37,352 nucleotides of DNA from an uncultured Eisenbergiella sp. (GTDB lineage Bacteria > Bacillota > Clostridia > Lachnospirales > Lachnospiraceae). The position numbers and the translations under genes are program-made. The notes below the pieces were generated by a model. That model was not told the origin of the DNA. It ran no database searches and worked only from the letters and a program-made list of their open reading frames with translations. The stretch is taken from positions 1 to 37,352 of the forward strand of contig CANRGX010000022.1 of NCBI GenBank assembly GCA_947630215.1, in the 5' to 3' direction. Of this stretch, positions 18,126 through 26,993 are shown piece after piece (within the stretch, counting starts at the first letter, position 1; every line of letters begins with the position of its first letter).

Positions 18126-19230
18126 CAAAGAACGGCTTCTGACGTTGACCGGTTCGGTCATGCCGCTTGACGCCGCCGCCATGGAGGCGGCCCGGCGCCG
18201 GCAGGCGGAGCTTGCCAAGCCACCCGGCAGCCTGGGGCGGCTGGAGGATTTGTCGGTACAGATAGCGGGGATCACCGGAAAGGTAACAAACCGCCTGGAT
18301 CAGAAAGCGCTTCTGGTGTTCTGCGCAGATAACGGCGTCGTTTCGGAAGGGGTATCCAGCGCGCCGCAGTCGGTCACAGCCGCCCAGACGATCAATCTCG
18401 CCCGGCACAAAACCGGGGCTTCCGTGCTGGCAAGGCGGTTTGGCTGCCGGCTGTACGTGTGCGATGTGGGCGTAAACGCCAGGATTTCCGAGCCGGGCGT
18501 GCTGGATGCGAAAATTGCGTATGGCACGGGCAATATCGCCCACGGCCCGGCCATGACGCGCCACCAGGCGCACCAGGCGCTCTTTGCCGGTCTGTCCCTG
18601 GCGGACACAGCGGCGGCGCAAGGAGCGGACGTGATCGGCGTGGGCGAAATGGGAATCGGCAACACCACCACCTCGTCGGCGGTGCTGGCGGTGCTGACCG
18701 GGGAAAAGGTGAGCCGGGTGACCGGACGCGGCGGCGGCATCACCGACGCTTCCTACGAGAAAAAGCTGGCGGTGATCCGGCAGGCGGTGAAGGAAAACCG
18801 GCCCGATGCTTCGGACGTGATGGACGTGCTCTCCAAGGTGGGAGGGTTCGATCTGGCCGCCATGACGGGCGCGTTTCTGGGCGCGGCGCAGCACAGGCTC
18901 CCCGTGGTGATCGACGGCTTCATTTCCGCGGTGGCCGCGCTGTGCGCTGCCCGGCTCTGTCCGGCTGTCCGCAGCTATCTGTTTGCTTCCCATGCCTCCT
19001 TTGAGATTGGGTACCGCATAGCCATTGCGCAGCTGGGGCTTATACCGCTTTTCGATCTGGGCATGCGTCTGGGAGAGGGCAGCGGCTGTCCGCTGGCCAT
19101 GATGGTGCTGGATGCCGCCTGTACCGCGTTATCCGATATGGCGACCTTTGAGGAAGCGGCCATCGACAGCGGCTACCTGGAAGCGTTGCGAAACGGGGAC
19201 GCCTTTACGGTAAAGGGGGACGGGGAATGA
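18118..19230 (+). CDS. cobT: Nicotinate-nucleotide:dimethylbenzimidazole phosphoribosyltransferase
   Basis: A 370-residue enzyme that activates the lower ligand base to alpha-ribazole phosphate, using nicotinate mononucleotide. Typical blocks are KPPGSLGRLEDL near residue 35, the phosphate site DNGVVSEGVSSAPQSVT, GEMGIGNTTTSSA and the C-terminal RLGEGSGCPLAM holding the catalytic Glu. CobT homologues can accept benzimidazoles, purines or phenolics, so the ligand made here is not certain. No dimethylbenzimidazole synthesis gene is in the window. It leads the plus-strand late cobalamin genes and overlaps cobU by four bases (ATGA). Confidence 0.95.
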   Translation: MDDKERLLTLTGSVMPLDAAAMEAARRRQAELAKPPGSLGRLEDLSVQIAGITGKVTNRLDQKALLVFCADNGVVSEGVSSAPQSVTAAQTINLARHKTGASVLARRFGCRLYVCDVGVNARISEPGVLDAKIAYGTGNIAHGPAMTRHQAHQALFAGLSLADTAAAQGADVIGVGEMGIGNTTTSSAVLAVLTGEKVSRVTGRGGGITDASYEKKLAVIRQAVKENRPDASDVMDVLSKVGGFDLAAMTGAFLGAAQHRLPVVIDGFISAVAALCAARLCPAVRSYLFASHASFEIGYRIAIAQLGLIPLFDLGMRLGEGSGCPLAMMVLDAACTALSDMATFEEAAIDSGYLEALRNGDAFTVKGDGE

Positions 19231-19772
19231 ACGTGCTGATTTCCGGCGGATGCAAAAACGGAAAATCGGGCTTTGCGCAGCAAACGGCCATGGAGCTGGC
19301 GGCCGGAGGGCCGCGGTATTATGTGGCCACCATGATCCCGTCCGACCGGGAGGATCGGGAAAGGATTGCGCGGCATATCCGGAATCGGGAAGGACTGGGG
19401 TTTGAAACGCTGGAGGTGGGGCGCAGAATCGAGGACTGCCTTACGTTGGCCGCGCCGGACGCCACCTTTCTTGTGGACAGCGTCACCGCGCTGCTGCTCA
19501 ATGAGCTTTTTTGCGACCCCGCCGGAGAACAGGCCGATCCGGAGGCCGTAAAACGCTGCCGGGAGGGAATGAAAAAGCTGATGGCGGGCGCGAAAAACGT
19601 AGTGTTTGTCAGCGACTATATTTACTCGGACGCGTTCCGCTACGACGCCTATACGGAGCTTTACCGGGCCTCGCTGGCCGCCCTCGACCGCTTTCTGGCC
19701 CAAACCTGCGATACGGTGGCCGAGCTGTGCGCAGGACGTGTGATTTTGCATAAGGGAGGACTGCCGGTATGA
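19227..19772 (+). CDS. cobU: Adenosylcobinamide kinase / adenosylcobinamide-phosphate guanylyltransferase
   Basis: A 181-residue bifunctional enzyme that phosphorylates adenosylcobinamide and then transfers GMP to it, making adenosylcobinamide-GDP. The P-loop GGCKNGKSG near residue 8 is intact. The His that takes the guanylyl group is probably in ERIARHIRNRE, and FLVDSVTALLLNE is the Walker B-like block. The length is standard. Start and stop overlap cobT and cobS as ATGA, so the three are tightly coupled. Confidence 0.94.
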   Translation: MNVLISGGCKNGKSGFAQQTAMELAAGGPRYYVATMIPSDREDRERIARHIRNREGLGFETLEVGRRIEDCLTLAAPDATFLVDSVTALLLNELFCDPAGEQADPEAVKRCREGMKKLMAGAKNVVFVSDYIYSDAFRYDAYTELYRASLAALDRFLAQTCDTVAELCAGRVILHKGGLPV

Positions 19773-20518
19773 AAAAATATTTCCGGGCGTGCATGATGTG
19801 CTGGGCCACGTTCTGCGCGATCCCCAGCCCGTATCGGGGGTGGGACGAGCAGGCGCGGCCGCTGATGCCCCTTTTTCTGCCCGCTGTGGGCGCAGGGATC
19901 GGGCTGTTCTGGGCCCTGGCGGCTCTGGGGATCCGGGCGCTTGGCCTGCCGGCCCTGGCGGGAGCGGCGCTGCTTTGCGCCTATCCCTTTCTGGTGACGG
20001 GGGGGATCCATATGGACGGCTTTCTGGATGTGACCGACGCGGTGAAATCCTGGCGCAGTCCGGAGGAACGGCGCCGGATCTTAAAGGATCCCAATGTGGG
20101 CTCCTTTGCCGTCCTCGCGGGCGTCCTGCTTGTGGTGACGCAGTTTGCGCTGTTTGGATCCGCCGGGGAGGATGCGAAGCCGTTTACCCTTCTTCTGATC
20201 CCGGTGGTTTCCCGGACGGCGGCGGCCCTGGCGGTGACGCTGCTGCGTCCGCTGGAGAGCAGCGAATATGCGGGCAGCTACCGGAAGGAGGGAAAGATGG
20301 CGCACGTCTGGTTTTTGTCCGCCCTTCTGGTGCTGTCCGTGGCTTTGGGCTTTGTGGGACTGGGCAGGTACGGGTTTGCCTCGCTGGCCGTTCTGGCCGG
20401 GTATCTGCTGAATCTGCGGCGCGGGATCCGTTCTCTGGGCGGGATGTCGGGCGATATTTCGGGGTACGCGCTGACCTTTGGCGAACTTTGCGGCGTGGCG
20501 GTGTACGCACTGATTTGA
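19769..20518 (+). CDS. cobS: Adenosylcobinamide-GDP ribazoletransferase (cobalamin synthase)
   Basis: A 249-residue integral membrane enzyme that joins adenosylcobinamide-GDP with alpha-ribazole (phosphate), completing the nucleotide loop. Family features are the N-terminal FCAIPSPY segment, the metal-binding GGIHMDGFLDVTDA block, the LKDPNVGSFAV block and several hydrophobic helices through to the end. The length is standard. It is coupled to cobU by an ATGA overlap. Confidence 0.95.
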   Translation: MKKYFRACMMCWATFCAIPSPYRGWDEQARPLMPLFLPAVGAGIGLFWALAALGIRALGLPALAGAALLCAYPFLVTGGIHMDGFLDVTDAVKSWRSPEERRRILKDPNVGSFAVLAGVLLVVTQFALFGSAGEDAKPFTLLLIPVVSRTAAALAVTLLRPLESSEYAGSYRKEGKMAHVWFLSALLVLSVALGFVGLGRYGFASLAVLAGYLLNLRRGIRSLGGMSGDISGYALTFGELCGVAVYALI

Positions 20519-20531
20519 GATAGGAGAAAAG

Positions 20532-20909
20532 ATGGATTTAATTATAGGAGGCGCGTATCAGGGAAAACGGGAATACGCGAAAACCCGGTTCGGGGTAGAG
20601 GACGGGGAAATTTATACCTGTACGGAGGATACCGGCGTTGCCTTTGGCGCGCGCTGCCTGGACAGGCTCGAGGAATTTGCGCTCTGGTGCGTGCGAAACG
20701 GACAGGATCCGGTGGCAATTTTCCGGGAGCACCGACAGGAGTGGCAGGACAGCGTGCTGATCTGCCAGGATATTTTCTGCGGCGTGGTGCCGCTGGGGGC
20801 CGATATGCGGGCGTGGCGGGAAGCCACGGGCCGGCTGTGCGCCTACCTTTCTGCCCGGGCAGAGACCGTCACCCGCATGTTCTGCGGAATCCCGCAGCGG
20901 CTGGTGTGA
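20532..20909 (+). CDS. Short CobU-like paralogue
   Basis: A 125-residue protein related to CobU. It starts with a P-loop-like GGAYQGK and ends with the CobU-type tail (GVVPLGADMRAWREATGRLC... and GIPQRL). The middle is about 50 residues shorter than CobU, and the GK of the P-loop is followed by Arg where Ser or Thr is expected. Similar short proteins sit in cob clusters of related Clostridia as I recall, usually labelled adenosylcobinamide kinase. Whether it binds nucleotide, helps CobU or does something else is unknown. AGGAG precedes the ATG. It lies between cobS and the phosphatase gene. Confidence 0.75.
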   Translation: MDLIIGGAYQGKREYAKTRFGVEDGEIYTCTEDTGVAFGARCLDRLEEFALWCVRNGQDPVAIFREHRQEWQDSVLICQDIFCGVVPLGADMRAWREATGRLCAYLSARAETVTRMFCGIPQRLV

Positions 20910-20922
20910 GAGCGGAGGGCGT

Positions 20923-21519
20923 ATGAAGCTGATTCTGATCCGCCACGGCAGGACGGAAGCCAATGAAAAATACCTGTACTGCGGCTCCGCCGATCTGCCG
21001 TTGTCGGAGGAGGGAAAGCGGCAACTTATCCGGATGCGCCGGGCCGGATGTTATCCGGACATAGAAGGAATGCGCGTCGTAACCAGCGGAAAAAGACGCT
21101 GTGAGGAGACGCTGGCGCTTTTGTACGGGGACGTGCCGCATGAGGTACAGCCGTGCTTTTGTGAAATGGATTTCGGCGCGTTTGAACTGTGCTCTTATGA
21201 AATGCTCAAAGAGGATCCGCGCTATCAGCAGTGGATTTCAGGAGACAACGAGGAAAATACGGCGCCGGGCGGGGAGAGCGGAAACCGGATGAAGGCCCGC
21301 GTCCTGTCCGGGCTTTTGGAACTGGAAAAAGAAGGGCAGGATACGCTGCTTGTCACCCACGGCGGCGTCATCGCGGCGGTGATGGCCCATCTGTTTTGGC
21401 AGGAGAAGAAAAACCGATACCAATGGCAGCCCCCTCCCGGCGGCGGGTATGAGATCGACACCGGGGAGGGAACCTATTTTTCCATCGGGGAGGAAACGCC
21501 TTCTTCCAGAATCCGGTAA
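20923..21519 (+). CDS. cobC: Histidine phosphatase, likely alpha-ribazole phosphatase
   Basis: A 198-residue phosphoglycerate-mutase-like phosphatase. The phospho-His is in [10 protein letters not shown] (RHG), the acid residue in EMDFGAFE and the second His in [12 protein letters not shown]. Its place after cobT, cobU and cobS supports removal of phosphate from alpha-ribazole-5'-phosphate or adenosylcobalamin phosphate. The family is broad and the substrate is inferred from context. Its last 46 bases overlap the 3' end of cobQ on the other strand. Confidence 0.85.
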   Translation: MKLILIRHGRTEANEKYLYCGSADLPLSEEGKRQLIRMRRAGCYPDIEGMRVVTSGKRRCEETLALLYGDVPHEVQPCFCEMDFGAFELCSYEMLKEDPRYQQWISGDNEENTAPGGESGNRMKARVLSGLLELEKEGQDTLLVTHGGVIAAVMAHLFWQEKKNRYQWQPPPGGGYEIDTGEGTYFSIGEETPSSRIR

Positions 21520-22949
21520 ATCATGTCCATGTCCAGCGCGCTTCGCACGGTGTCCGCCAGCTTGTCATACTGCGCCATGCGGTAGGCGGAAGTGTCGAAG
21601 GAGGCGTCCGGGTGGAAGGGAATTTTGCGTCTTTGGCACAGCGCGGCCAGGATCGCTTCCGCCACGCCGTTTGCGTCGAAAATCCCGTGCAGATAGCTTC
21701 CGTATACGTTCCCGTTCCGGATCACGGTGTCCGCGATACTGCTTTGTCCCATGTGGATCTCGTAGCCGCGGTAGGAAAGGCCGTTTAAGCCGGAAAAGAT
21801 GCCGCCGATTCCGGAAAAGACCCCGGTTTTCTGGGCGCGCGTCTTTTCCTCTGTAAAAACCGTATCAAGCGGCAGCAGGCCCAGACCGGCCACCGTGCCG
21901 CCCGCTTCCGCATGGCAGGGATCGGAAACGGTTTTTCCCAGCATCTGCAGTCCGCCGCAGATACCGAAAAGCGGCGTGCCCCGGGACGCAGCTTTTAAAA
22001 CCTCGGCTTCCAGGCCGTTCTGACGCATCCACAGCAGATCGGCGATGGTGCTCTTTGTCCCCGGCAGGCAGATCAGATCCGGACTGCCCAGATCCGCCGG
22101 ATGCTTCACATAGCGTAGGGACACGAAGGGAAAGCGGGAAAAGGGAGAAAAGTCGGTGAAGTTGGAAAGCCGCGGCAGCAGGATCACGGCGATATCGATT
22201 TCCCGGCGTTCCCCGTTGACAAGCCTTTTGGACAGGCTGTCCTCGTCGTCGATGTCGATCTGCATATAGGGCACGACCCCGGCGCAGGGGATGCGGATCC
22301 GCTCATAGAGCATATCCAGCCCCGGGGTGAGAATGGATACGTCGCCCCGGAATTTGTTGATGATTGTGGCCTTGATGAAGGATCGTTCCTCCGGATCCAG
22401 CAGGCCCACGGTTCCGTAGAGCTGGGCGAATACGCCGCCGCAGTCGATATCCCCCGCCAGCAGCACGGGTGCGCCGATCATCTTTGCCATTCCCATGTTG
22501 ACGATATCTTCACTTTTTAAGTTGATTTCCGCCGGACTTCCGGCGCCCTCCAGGACGAGAATGTCGTTTTGTTCTGCCAGCGTCCGGTAGGCGTGCAGAA
22601 TGTCGGGAATCAGCTTTTTTTTGTATTGAAAATATTCCGCCGCCCGCATATTGCCGCGCACTTTACCGTTGACGATCACCTGGGAGCCGATGTCGGTGGT
22701 GGGTTTGAGCAGAATGGGGTTCATCAGGACGGAGGGCTTTTGTCCCGCCGCTTCCGCCTGGACGACCTGGGCGCGCCCCATTTCCAGCCCTTCCTCGGTA
22801 ATGAAGGAGTTGAGCGCCATGTTCTGGGATTTGAAGGGGGCCACACGGTATCCGTCCTGGGAAAAAATCCGGCAGAGCGCGGCGCACAGCAGGCTCTTTC
22901 CGGCGTTGGACATGGTTCCCTGAATCATGATGGGTTTTGCTTTTTTCAT
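21474..22949 (-). CDS. cobQ: Adenosylcobyric acid (cobyrate) synthase
   Basis: A 491-residue glutamine-dependent amidase (CbiP/CobQ) that amidates side chains b, d, e and g of adenosylcobyrinate a,c-diamide. The N-terminal dethiobiotin-synthase-like ATP site reads GTMSNAGKS, followed by KSQNMALNS. The glutaminase half has the catalytic Cys in [10 protein letters not shown] and the His in YLHGIFD. The length is standard. It is the last gene of the minus-strand operon. Its start overlaps the cobD stop by four bases, and its 3' end overlaps cobC tail to tail. Confidence 0.96.
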   Translation of the reverse strand: MKKAKPIMIQGTMSNAGKSLLCAALCRIFSQDGYRVAPFKSQNMALNSFITEEGLEMGRAQVVQAEAAGQKPSVLMNPILLKPTTDIGSQVIVNGKVRGNMRAAEYFQYKKKLIPDILHAYRTLAEQNDILVLEGAGSPAEINLKSEDIVNMGMAKMIGAPVLLAGDIDCGGVFAQLYGTVGLLDPEERSFIKATIINKFRGDVSILTPGLDMLYERIRIPCAGVVPYMQIDIDDEDSLSKRLVNGERREIDIAVILLPRLSNFTDFSPFSRFPFVSLRYVKHPADLGSPDLICLPGTKSTIADLLWMRQNGLEAEVLKAASRGTPLFGICGGLQMLGKTVSDPCHAEAGGTVAGLGLLPLDTVFTEEKTRAQKTGVFSGIGGIFSGLNGLSYRGYEIHMGQSSIADTVIRNGNVYGSYLHGIFDANGVAEAILAALCQRRKIPFHPDASFDTSAYRMAQYDKLADTVRSALDMDMIYRILEEGVSSPMEK

Positions 22950-24058
22950 TTTTTTCTCCGTTCTTCCAAAACCGCCTGATCCGGGGACGCCGGTATGCGC
23001 AGAATTTCCCGGAGGGCGGCCAGAAGTCTGTCGTTTTCTGGGGCGGTGCGGATCGCGATGCGGACGTATCCGTTTCCCAGCCCTTGGTAGTTGGCGCAGT
23101 CGCGCACCAGAATGCCCCGGTCGTTCAGCGGCCCTGCCAGATCATAGGCCGAATGCAAAAGCAGGAAGTTGGCTTCTCCGGGGTACGTGATAATCCCCAG
23201 GGAGGCGAGCGCGCTGCGCATCCGGGCGCGTTCCTCTGCGATCCGGGCGGCGCTTTGGCGCAGCCATTCCTCTTTGCAGGAGAGGGCCGCGCATCCCGCC
23301 CTCTGCGCCAGTGTGGACACGTTCCAGCAGGGGACTTTTTCGGACATACGGGTCAGAAAGGTGGGATCGGAGCAAAGCAGATAGCCCAGCCGCACCCCCG
23401 CCATCGCGTAGCTTTTGGTGAAAGCGTTGAGGACGGCCAGATTGGGATAGCGGGCGATCAGTTCGGGAATTGCGTACCGATCCGGCCGTTGGGTCAGATC
23501 CAGAAAGCAAAAGTCGCACAAAAGCCGCACGCCGGTGCGGGCCAGTGCCCGGATCAGAGACGGCTCCACCGTAAGCCCCGTGGGGTTGTTGGGCGAGGCC
23601 AGAAAGACCGCGCCGTACGCTGTAAAATCCAGATCCAGGATTTTTGGGGTCAGCGCAAAGCCGTCCCGTTCGGAAAGCAAGTAATAGTCCGCCTGGATTC
23701 CGGCGGCCGCCAGAGCCGCCGCGTATTCCAAAAACGCGGGGGCGACAATCAGGGCGGGCCTGTCCTTGGGCAGGGCATAGGCAAAGGAGTAAATCAACTC
23801 TGCCGCGCCGTTTCCGCACAGTACGCAGTCCGCCGGGGCGGTTCCCCTGACCGCGGCCAGTCCCTCTGCGGCCGCGATGGCTTCCCGGAGCGCCAGACAG
23901 TACGGATCGGGATAGACGTTACACGCCGCCGCCGCGTCCATCAGCGCCTGTCTGACGGCGTCCGGCATACCGGCCGGATTGATGCTGGCCGAGAAATCGA
24001 GAAGCGCACTATGACGGTAAATATCCCCCCCATGGGGATTTTTCTGGTTTAACAGCAT
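22946..24058 (-). CDS. cobD: L-threonine-O-3-phosphate decarboxylase
   Basis: A 370-residue PLP enzyme of the aminotransferase fold that makes (R)-1-amino-2-propanol phosphate, the linker added by CbiB. Marks are HGGDIY near the N-terminus, [17 protein letters not shown] and the PLP lysine in [14 protein letters not shown]. HisC has the same fold, but the HGG and SASINP blocks and the place between cbiB and cobQ favour CobD. It overlaps cbiB by ten bases. Confidence 0.93.
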   Translation of the reverse strand: MLLNQKNPHGGDIYRHSALLDFSASINPAGMPDAVRQALMDAAAACNVYPDPYCLALREAIAAAEGLAAVRGTAPADCVLCGNGAAELIYSFAYALPKDRPALIVAPAFLEYAAALAAAGIQADYYLLSERDGFALTPKILDLDFTAYGAVFLASPNNPTGLTVEPSLIRALARTGVRLLCDFCFLDLTQRPDRYAIPELIARYPNLAVLNAFTKSYAMAGVRLGYLLCSDPTFLTRMSEKVPCWNVSTLAQRAGCAALSCKEEWLRQSAARIAEERARMRSALASLGIITYPGEANFLLLHSAYDLAGPLNDRGILVRDCANYQGLGNGYVRIAIRTAPENDRLLAALREILRIPASPDQAVLEERRKK

Positions 24059-25017
24059 AGGATCACCACGATTCTAAGCAGCAATGCGATCAACAGCATC
24101 AGGGTAGAGGCGGCATACATCAGACGGCCTGCCCGGGTGATATCCGCCGGTTCTATCTTCCGCCGGGCGTCGCCGATGGTCTGCCTGGGACGAAAAACGC
24201 CGCCGTATACCGCGCCGCCCGCCAGCTGCACGCCCAGTGCGCCCGCACAGGCGGATTCCGTCTGCGCAGAGTTGGGACTTTCGTGCTTGTGCCGGTCCCG
24301 GAGGAAGATGCGAAAGGCGCCTGCGCCATCCAGGGCGCACAGCGGACTGGCGCATACCATCAACAGGGCGGACAGGCGGGCGGGCAGGAAATTGACAAAA
24401 TCGTCGGTTTTGGCGGCGGCCCGGCCGAACCGAAGATACGTCTCGTTCCGATAGCCTATCATGGAATCCATGGTGTTGACCGACTTGTAGAAAAAACCGC
24501 CCGCCGCGCCCAGAAAGGTCATCCAGAAAAGCGGCGCGATCACGCCGTCGGAAGCGTTTTCCGCCACGGTTTCCACTGCCGCCTTGCAGATGCCGTCCCG
24601 ATCCAGCGCGTCGGTATCCCGCCCCACGATCATGGAGACGGCATAGCGGGCCCCTAAGATATCCTCTTTTTCCAGCGCGCGCTGTACCCGCCGGCTTTCC
24701 CTGACCAGCTGCCGCGCCGCCAGGATTTGCCAGCACATGACGCTGTCGATCCCAAAATAGAGCGCCGGATGGATCCGCCAGGCGGCGGCCAGAATCCCGG
24801 CAGGAAGGAGGGTGGAGACGGACGCCACAAGAAAAACCGTGAACGCGCCGCGCCCTGTGTCGCCGTCGTCCCCCCGGCGCAGATGCCGGTCGAGAAACGA
24901 GATCAGCTTTCCGATGGCCGTCACCGGATGGGGAATGCAGTGGGGGTCGCCCACGAAAAAGTCCAGAATAAAGCCGGTCAAAAGAGCGGCCGTCTGTAGG
25001 ATCAACAGCCGATACAT
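24049..25017 (-). CDS. cbiB: Adenosylcobinamide-phosphate synthase
   Basis: A 322-residue integral membrane protein that joins cobyric acid and aminopropanol (phosphate). The typical GDPHCIPHPVTAIG block lies near residue 20, then several hydrophobic helices, NASDGVIAPLFW and the NTMDSMIGYRNE region. The ATG at 25017 gives the usual length. The upstream continuation of the frame overlaps cbiT and is rejected. It overlaps the cbiJET gene by 16 bases. Confidence 0.95.
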   Translation of the reverse strand: MYRLLILQTAALLTGFILDFFVGDPHCIPHPVTAIGKLISFLDRHLRRGDDGDTGRGAFTVFLVASVSTLLPAGILAAAWRIHPALYFGIDSVMCWQILAARQLVRESRRVQRALEKEDILGARYAVSMIVGRDTDALDRDGICKAAVETVAENASDGVIAPLFWMTFLGAAGGFFYKSVNTMDSMIGYRNETYLRFGRAAAKTDDFVNFLPARLSALLMVCASPLCALDGAGAFRIFLRDRHKHESPNSAQTESACAGALGVQLAGGAVYGGVFRPRQTIGDARRKIEPADITRAGRLMYAASTLMLLIALLLRIVVILCC

Positions 25018-26993
25018 GCGTTCCCTCCCTGCATGACAAACAGAACCACCGGATTCTGGGCGGCCATCAGATGGAAGCGTCCCAACTCTCTGGAACGGGC
25101 GATGTGGATCGATACCGTTTCTGTACGGGAAAAGCCCAGGGTCTTTGCGCACGCCGCCGCTTCTGCCTGGGTTTCCAGCGTGACGGCGCTGATCACGATG
25201 CGCACGTTTGGATTTTTGGCCAACAGCGCCGTGAGAATGTCGGACAGGCGGCCATCGCTGCCGCCGATGAACGCGTGGGTGGGTCCGGGCAGCGTCTCCA
25301 GCGCCTCCGGCGCGGTTCCCGGGACAATGCACAGATTGTCCGTGTGGAATTTGATCCGGTTTTTCTGGATCAGTGCCCGGGCTTCTTCCTCTTTTTCAAT
25401 GGAAAAAACCTTGCCCTCACCGGCCGCCAGCGCACATTCCACCGAAACGGATCCGGTTCCCGCGCCGATGTCATAGACGACGGAATCGGCGCACAGGCCG
25501 AGTTTGGAAAGCGCTACGGACCGCACCTCGGCCTTGGTCATGGGAACCCTCCCCCGGAAAAATTCGTCGTCGCAGATGCCATGGCGGACGCGGCAGAGCG
25601 CGCCGGGATTTTCAATCAGCAGGACGGAGAGCGGATCAAAGGGAGTGGCGGGATCGGAAGCCGCCAGCGCCGCCGCCGTAGAGCGAAGGATCCTTTCGTC
25701 AGGATAGGAAAGCCGCTCGCCCACCGTCACCGAAAGCCTGCCAAACCCGTATGCGCACAATTTACGGCAGATGGTTTCCGCCGTATTTTCTCCGCCGGTC
25801 AGGACAAAAACCTTCCGGTTGGTATCCACGGCACGGATCAGATTGCCGTTTCGCCCGTGCAGGCTGACTAGGGCAGCGTCGTCCCAGGAAATGCCCAGTT
25901 TTGCGGCAAAATATACCGGAGACGCAATGCCGGGAAGAAATGTGACGTCCCAGTCCTCCAAGGCGTCGCCCAGCTGTTTTGCGCCGCTGTAAAACCCTAC
26001 GTCGCCGCGCATGACAATGGCGGCGCTGCGGATGGCGTCCTGTTTCAGAACATCCCGCACCCGTTCCGGCAGAAATTCCGCGTAACGGGGCTTTTGGGAC
26101 AGGACAGCTCCCAGGGGCGACTGTGGGCCGGTGACGGCATCGAGCACGGACTGCGCGCCGAGGACGGCGTCGCAGCTTTTCAGGCAGGCCTGCGCCTCCG
26201 GGGTCAAAAGAGAACTGTTTCCGGGGCCGATTCCGATAACGGCCGCCCTTCGCGCTGCGGGAAGCAGGAGAGAGAGGGCTTCTTTTAGAGAAACGCCCTC
26301 CGTCTGGGGCGGTTGTCCTATCAGGATCGGCGTGACATCCGCTGCCCTGGCCGCGTCCAGCTTTTCCGCAAAGCCGCCGGAGCGGCCGGAGACCTTGGTC
26401 ACCATCCATTTTGCCCCAATCTGTTTGAGCAGGGTAAGATTCAGTTCCATGGAAAAGGGCCCCTGCATGGCGATGATATGGGAGGAGAGGATTCCCGCCT
26501 GCGCGCAGGCGTCCAGAGAGGAGGAAAGGGGCAGCACCCGGGCCCATACGCGGGTCATGTCCAGACCGGCGTAGTCGGAGAGCTCCTTTGCGCCGGTGGT
26601 CAGCAAAATGTTGCCCTGGGTATGCAAAAGATAGTCCCGTGCGGCCGGAATAGAGGGTACGCAGACCGCGTCGTGCGCGCCGCCGGTCTCCCGGAGGACA
26701 CGCAGCAGAAAAAGGCCGGTTTTTTCGCACGCGGCGCGGATATTCTCCGTGACCGTCACCGCGTAGGGGTGTGTGGCGTCAATCACGCGGACGAAACCGT
26801 TTTCTGAAAAAAAGCGTTCCATTTCCGCTGCGTCCATGCGCCCGGCGTGGACGGTAATCTCCCCGATTCCGTCCAGCAGAGTTTCCCCATACGGGGTGGC
26901 CACGCAGACGGTCAGATCATAAAAACGATGGAGGGCTTCGGCCAGCTGCCGGCCTTCCGTTGTACCCGCGAACAGACAGATTTTTTCTTTCAT
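25002..26993 (-). CDS. cbiJET: CbiJ-CbiE-CbiT triple fusion
   Basis: A 663-residue protein that joins three corrin-ring enzymes. Residues 1-246 match cobalt-precorrin-6A reductase (CbiJ/CobK): FAGTTEGRQLA at the N-terminus, IDATHPYAV and GPFSMELN. Residues about 249-465 match the C5-methyltransferase CbiE, starting VIGIGPGNSSLLTPEA. Residues about 475-655 match the C15-methyltransferase/decarboxylase CbiT, with the SAM site YDIGAGTGSVSVE. CbiE-CbiT fusions (CobL) are common, but adding the reductase in front is less so. The order reduction, C5 and C15 methylation and decarboxylation is consecutive in the pathway, so channelling is possible. It overlaps cbiH and cbiB, and no frameshift is seen. 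Confidence 0.93.
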   Translation of the reverse strand: MKEKICLFAGTTEGRQLAEALHRFYDLTVCVATPYGETLLDGIGEITVHAGRMDAAEMERFFSENGFVRVIDATHPYAVTVTENIRAACEKTGLFLLRVLRETGGAHDAVCVPSIPAARDYLLHTQGNILLTTGAKELSDYAGLDMTRVWARVLPLSSSLDACAQAGILSSHIIAMQGPFSMELNLTLLKQIGAKWMVTKVSGRSGGFAEKLDAARAADVTPILIGQPPQTEGVSLKEALSLLLPAARRAAVIGIGPGNSSLLTPEAQACLKSCDAVLGAQSVLDAVTGPQSPLGAVLSQKPRYAEFLPERVRDVLKQDAIRSAAIVMRGDVGFYSGAKQLGDALEDWDVTFLPGIASPVYFAAKLGISWDDAALVSLHGRNGNLIRAVDTNRKVFVLTGGENTAETICRKLCAYGFGRLSVTVGERLSYPDERILRSTAAALAASDPATPFDPLSVLLIENPGALCRVRHGICDDEFFRGRVPMTKAEVRSVALSKLGLCADSVVYDIGAGTGSVSVECALAAGEGKVFSIEKEEEARALIQKNRIKFHTDNLCIVPGTAPEALETLPGPTHAFIGGSDGRLSDILTALLAKNPNVRIVISAVTLETQAEAAACAKTLGFSRTETVSIHIARSRELGRFHLMAAQNPVVLFVMQGGNACIGC

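Noticed and set aside
22937-24052. Plus-strand open frame of 371 codons opposite cobD
   Set aside because: CobD motifs are clear on the minus strand. The plus translation has low-complexity Gly/Arg/Gln composition.
22946-24058. Second HisC-type histidinol-phosphate aminotransferase
   Set aside because: The HGGDIY and SASINPAG blocks and the position between cbiB and cobQ fit the threonine-phosphate decarboxylase CobD better.
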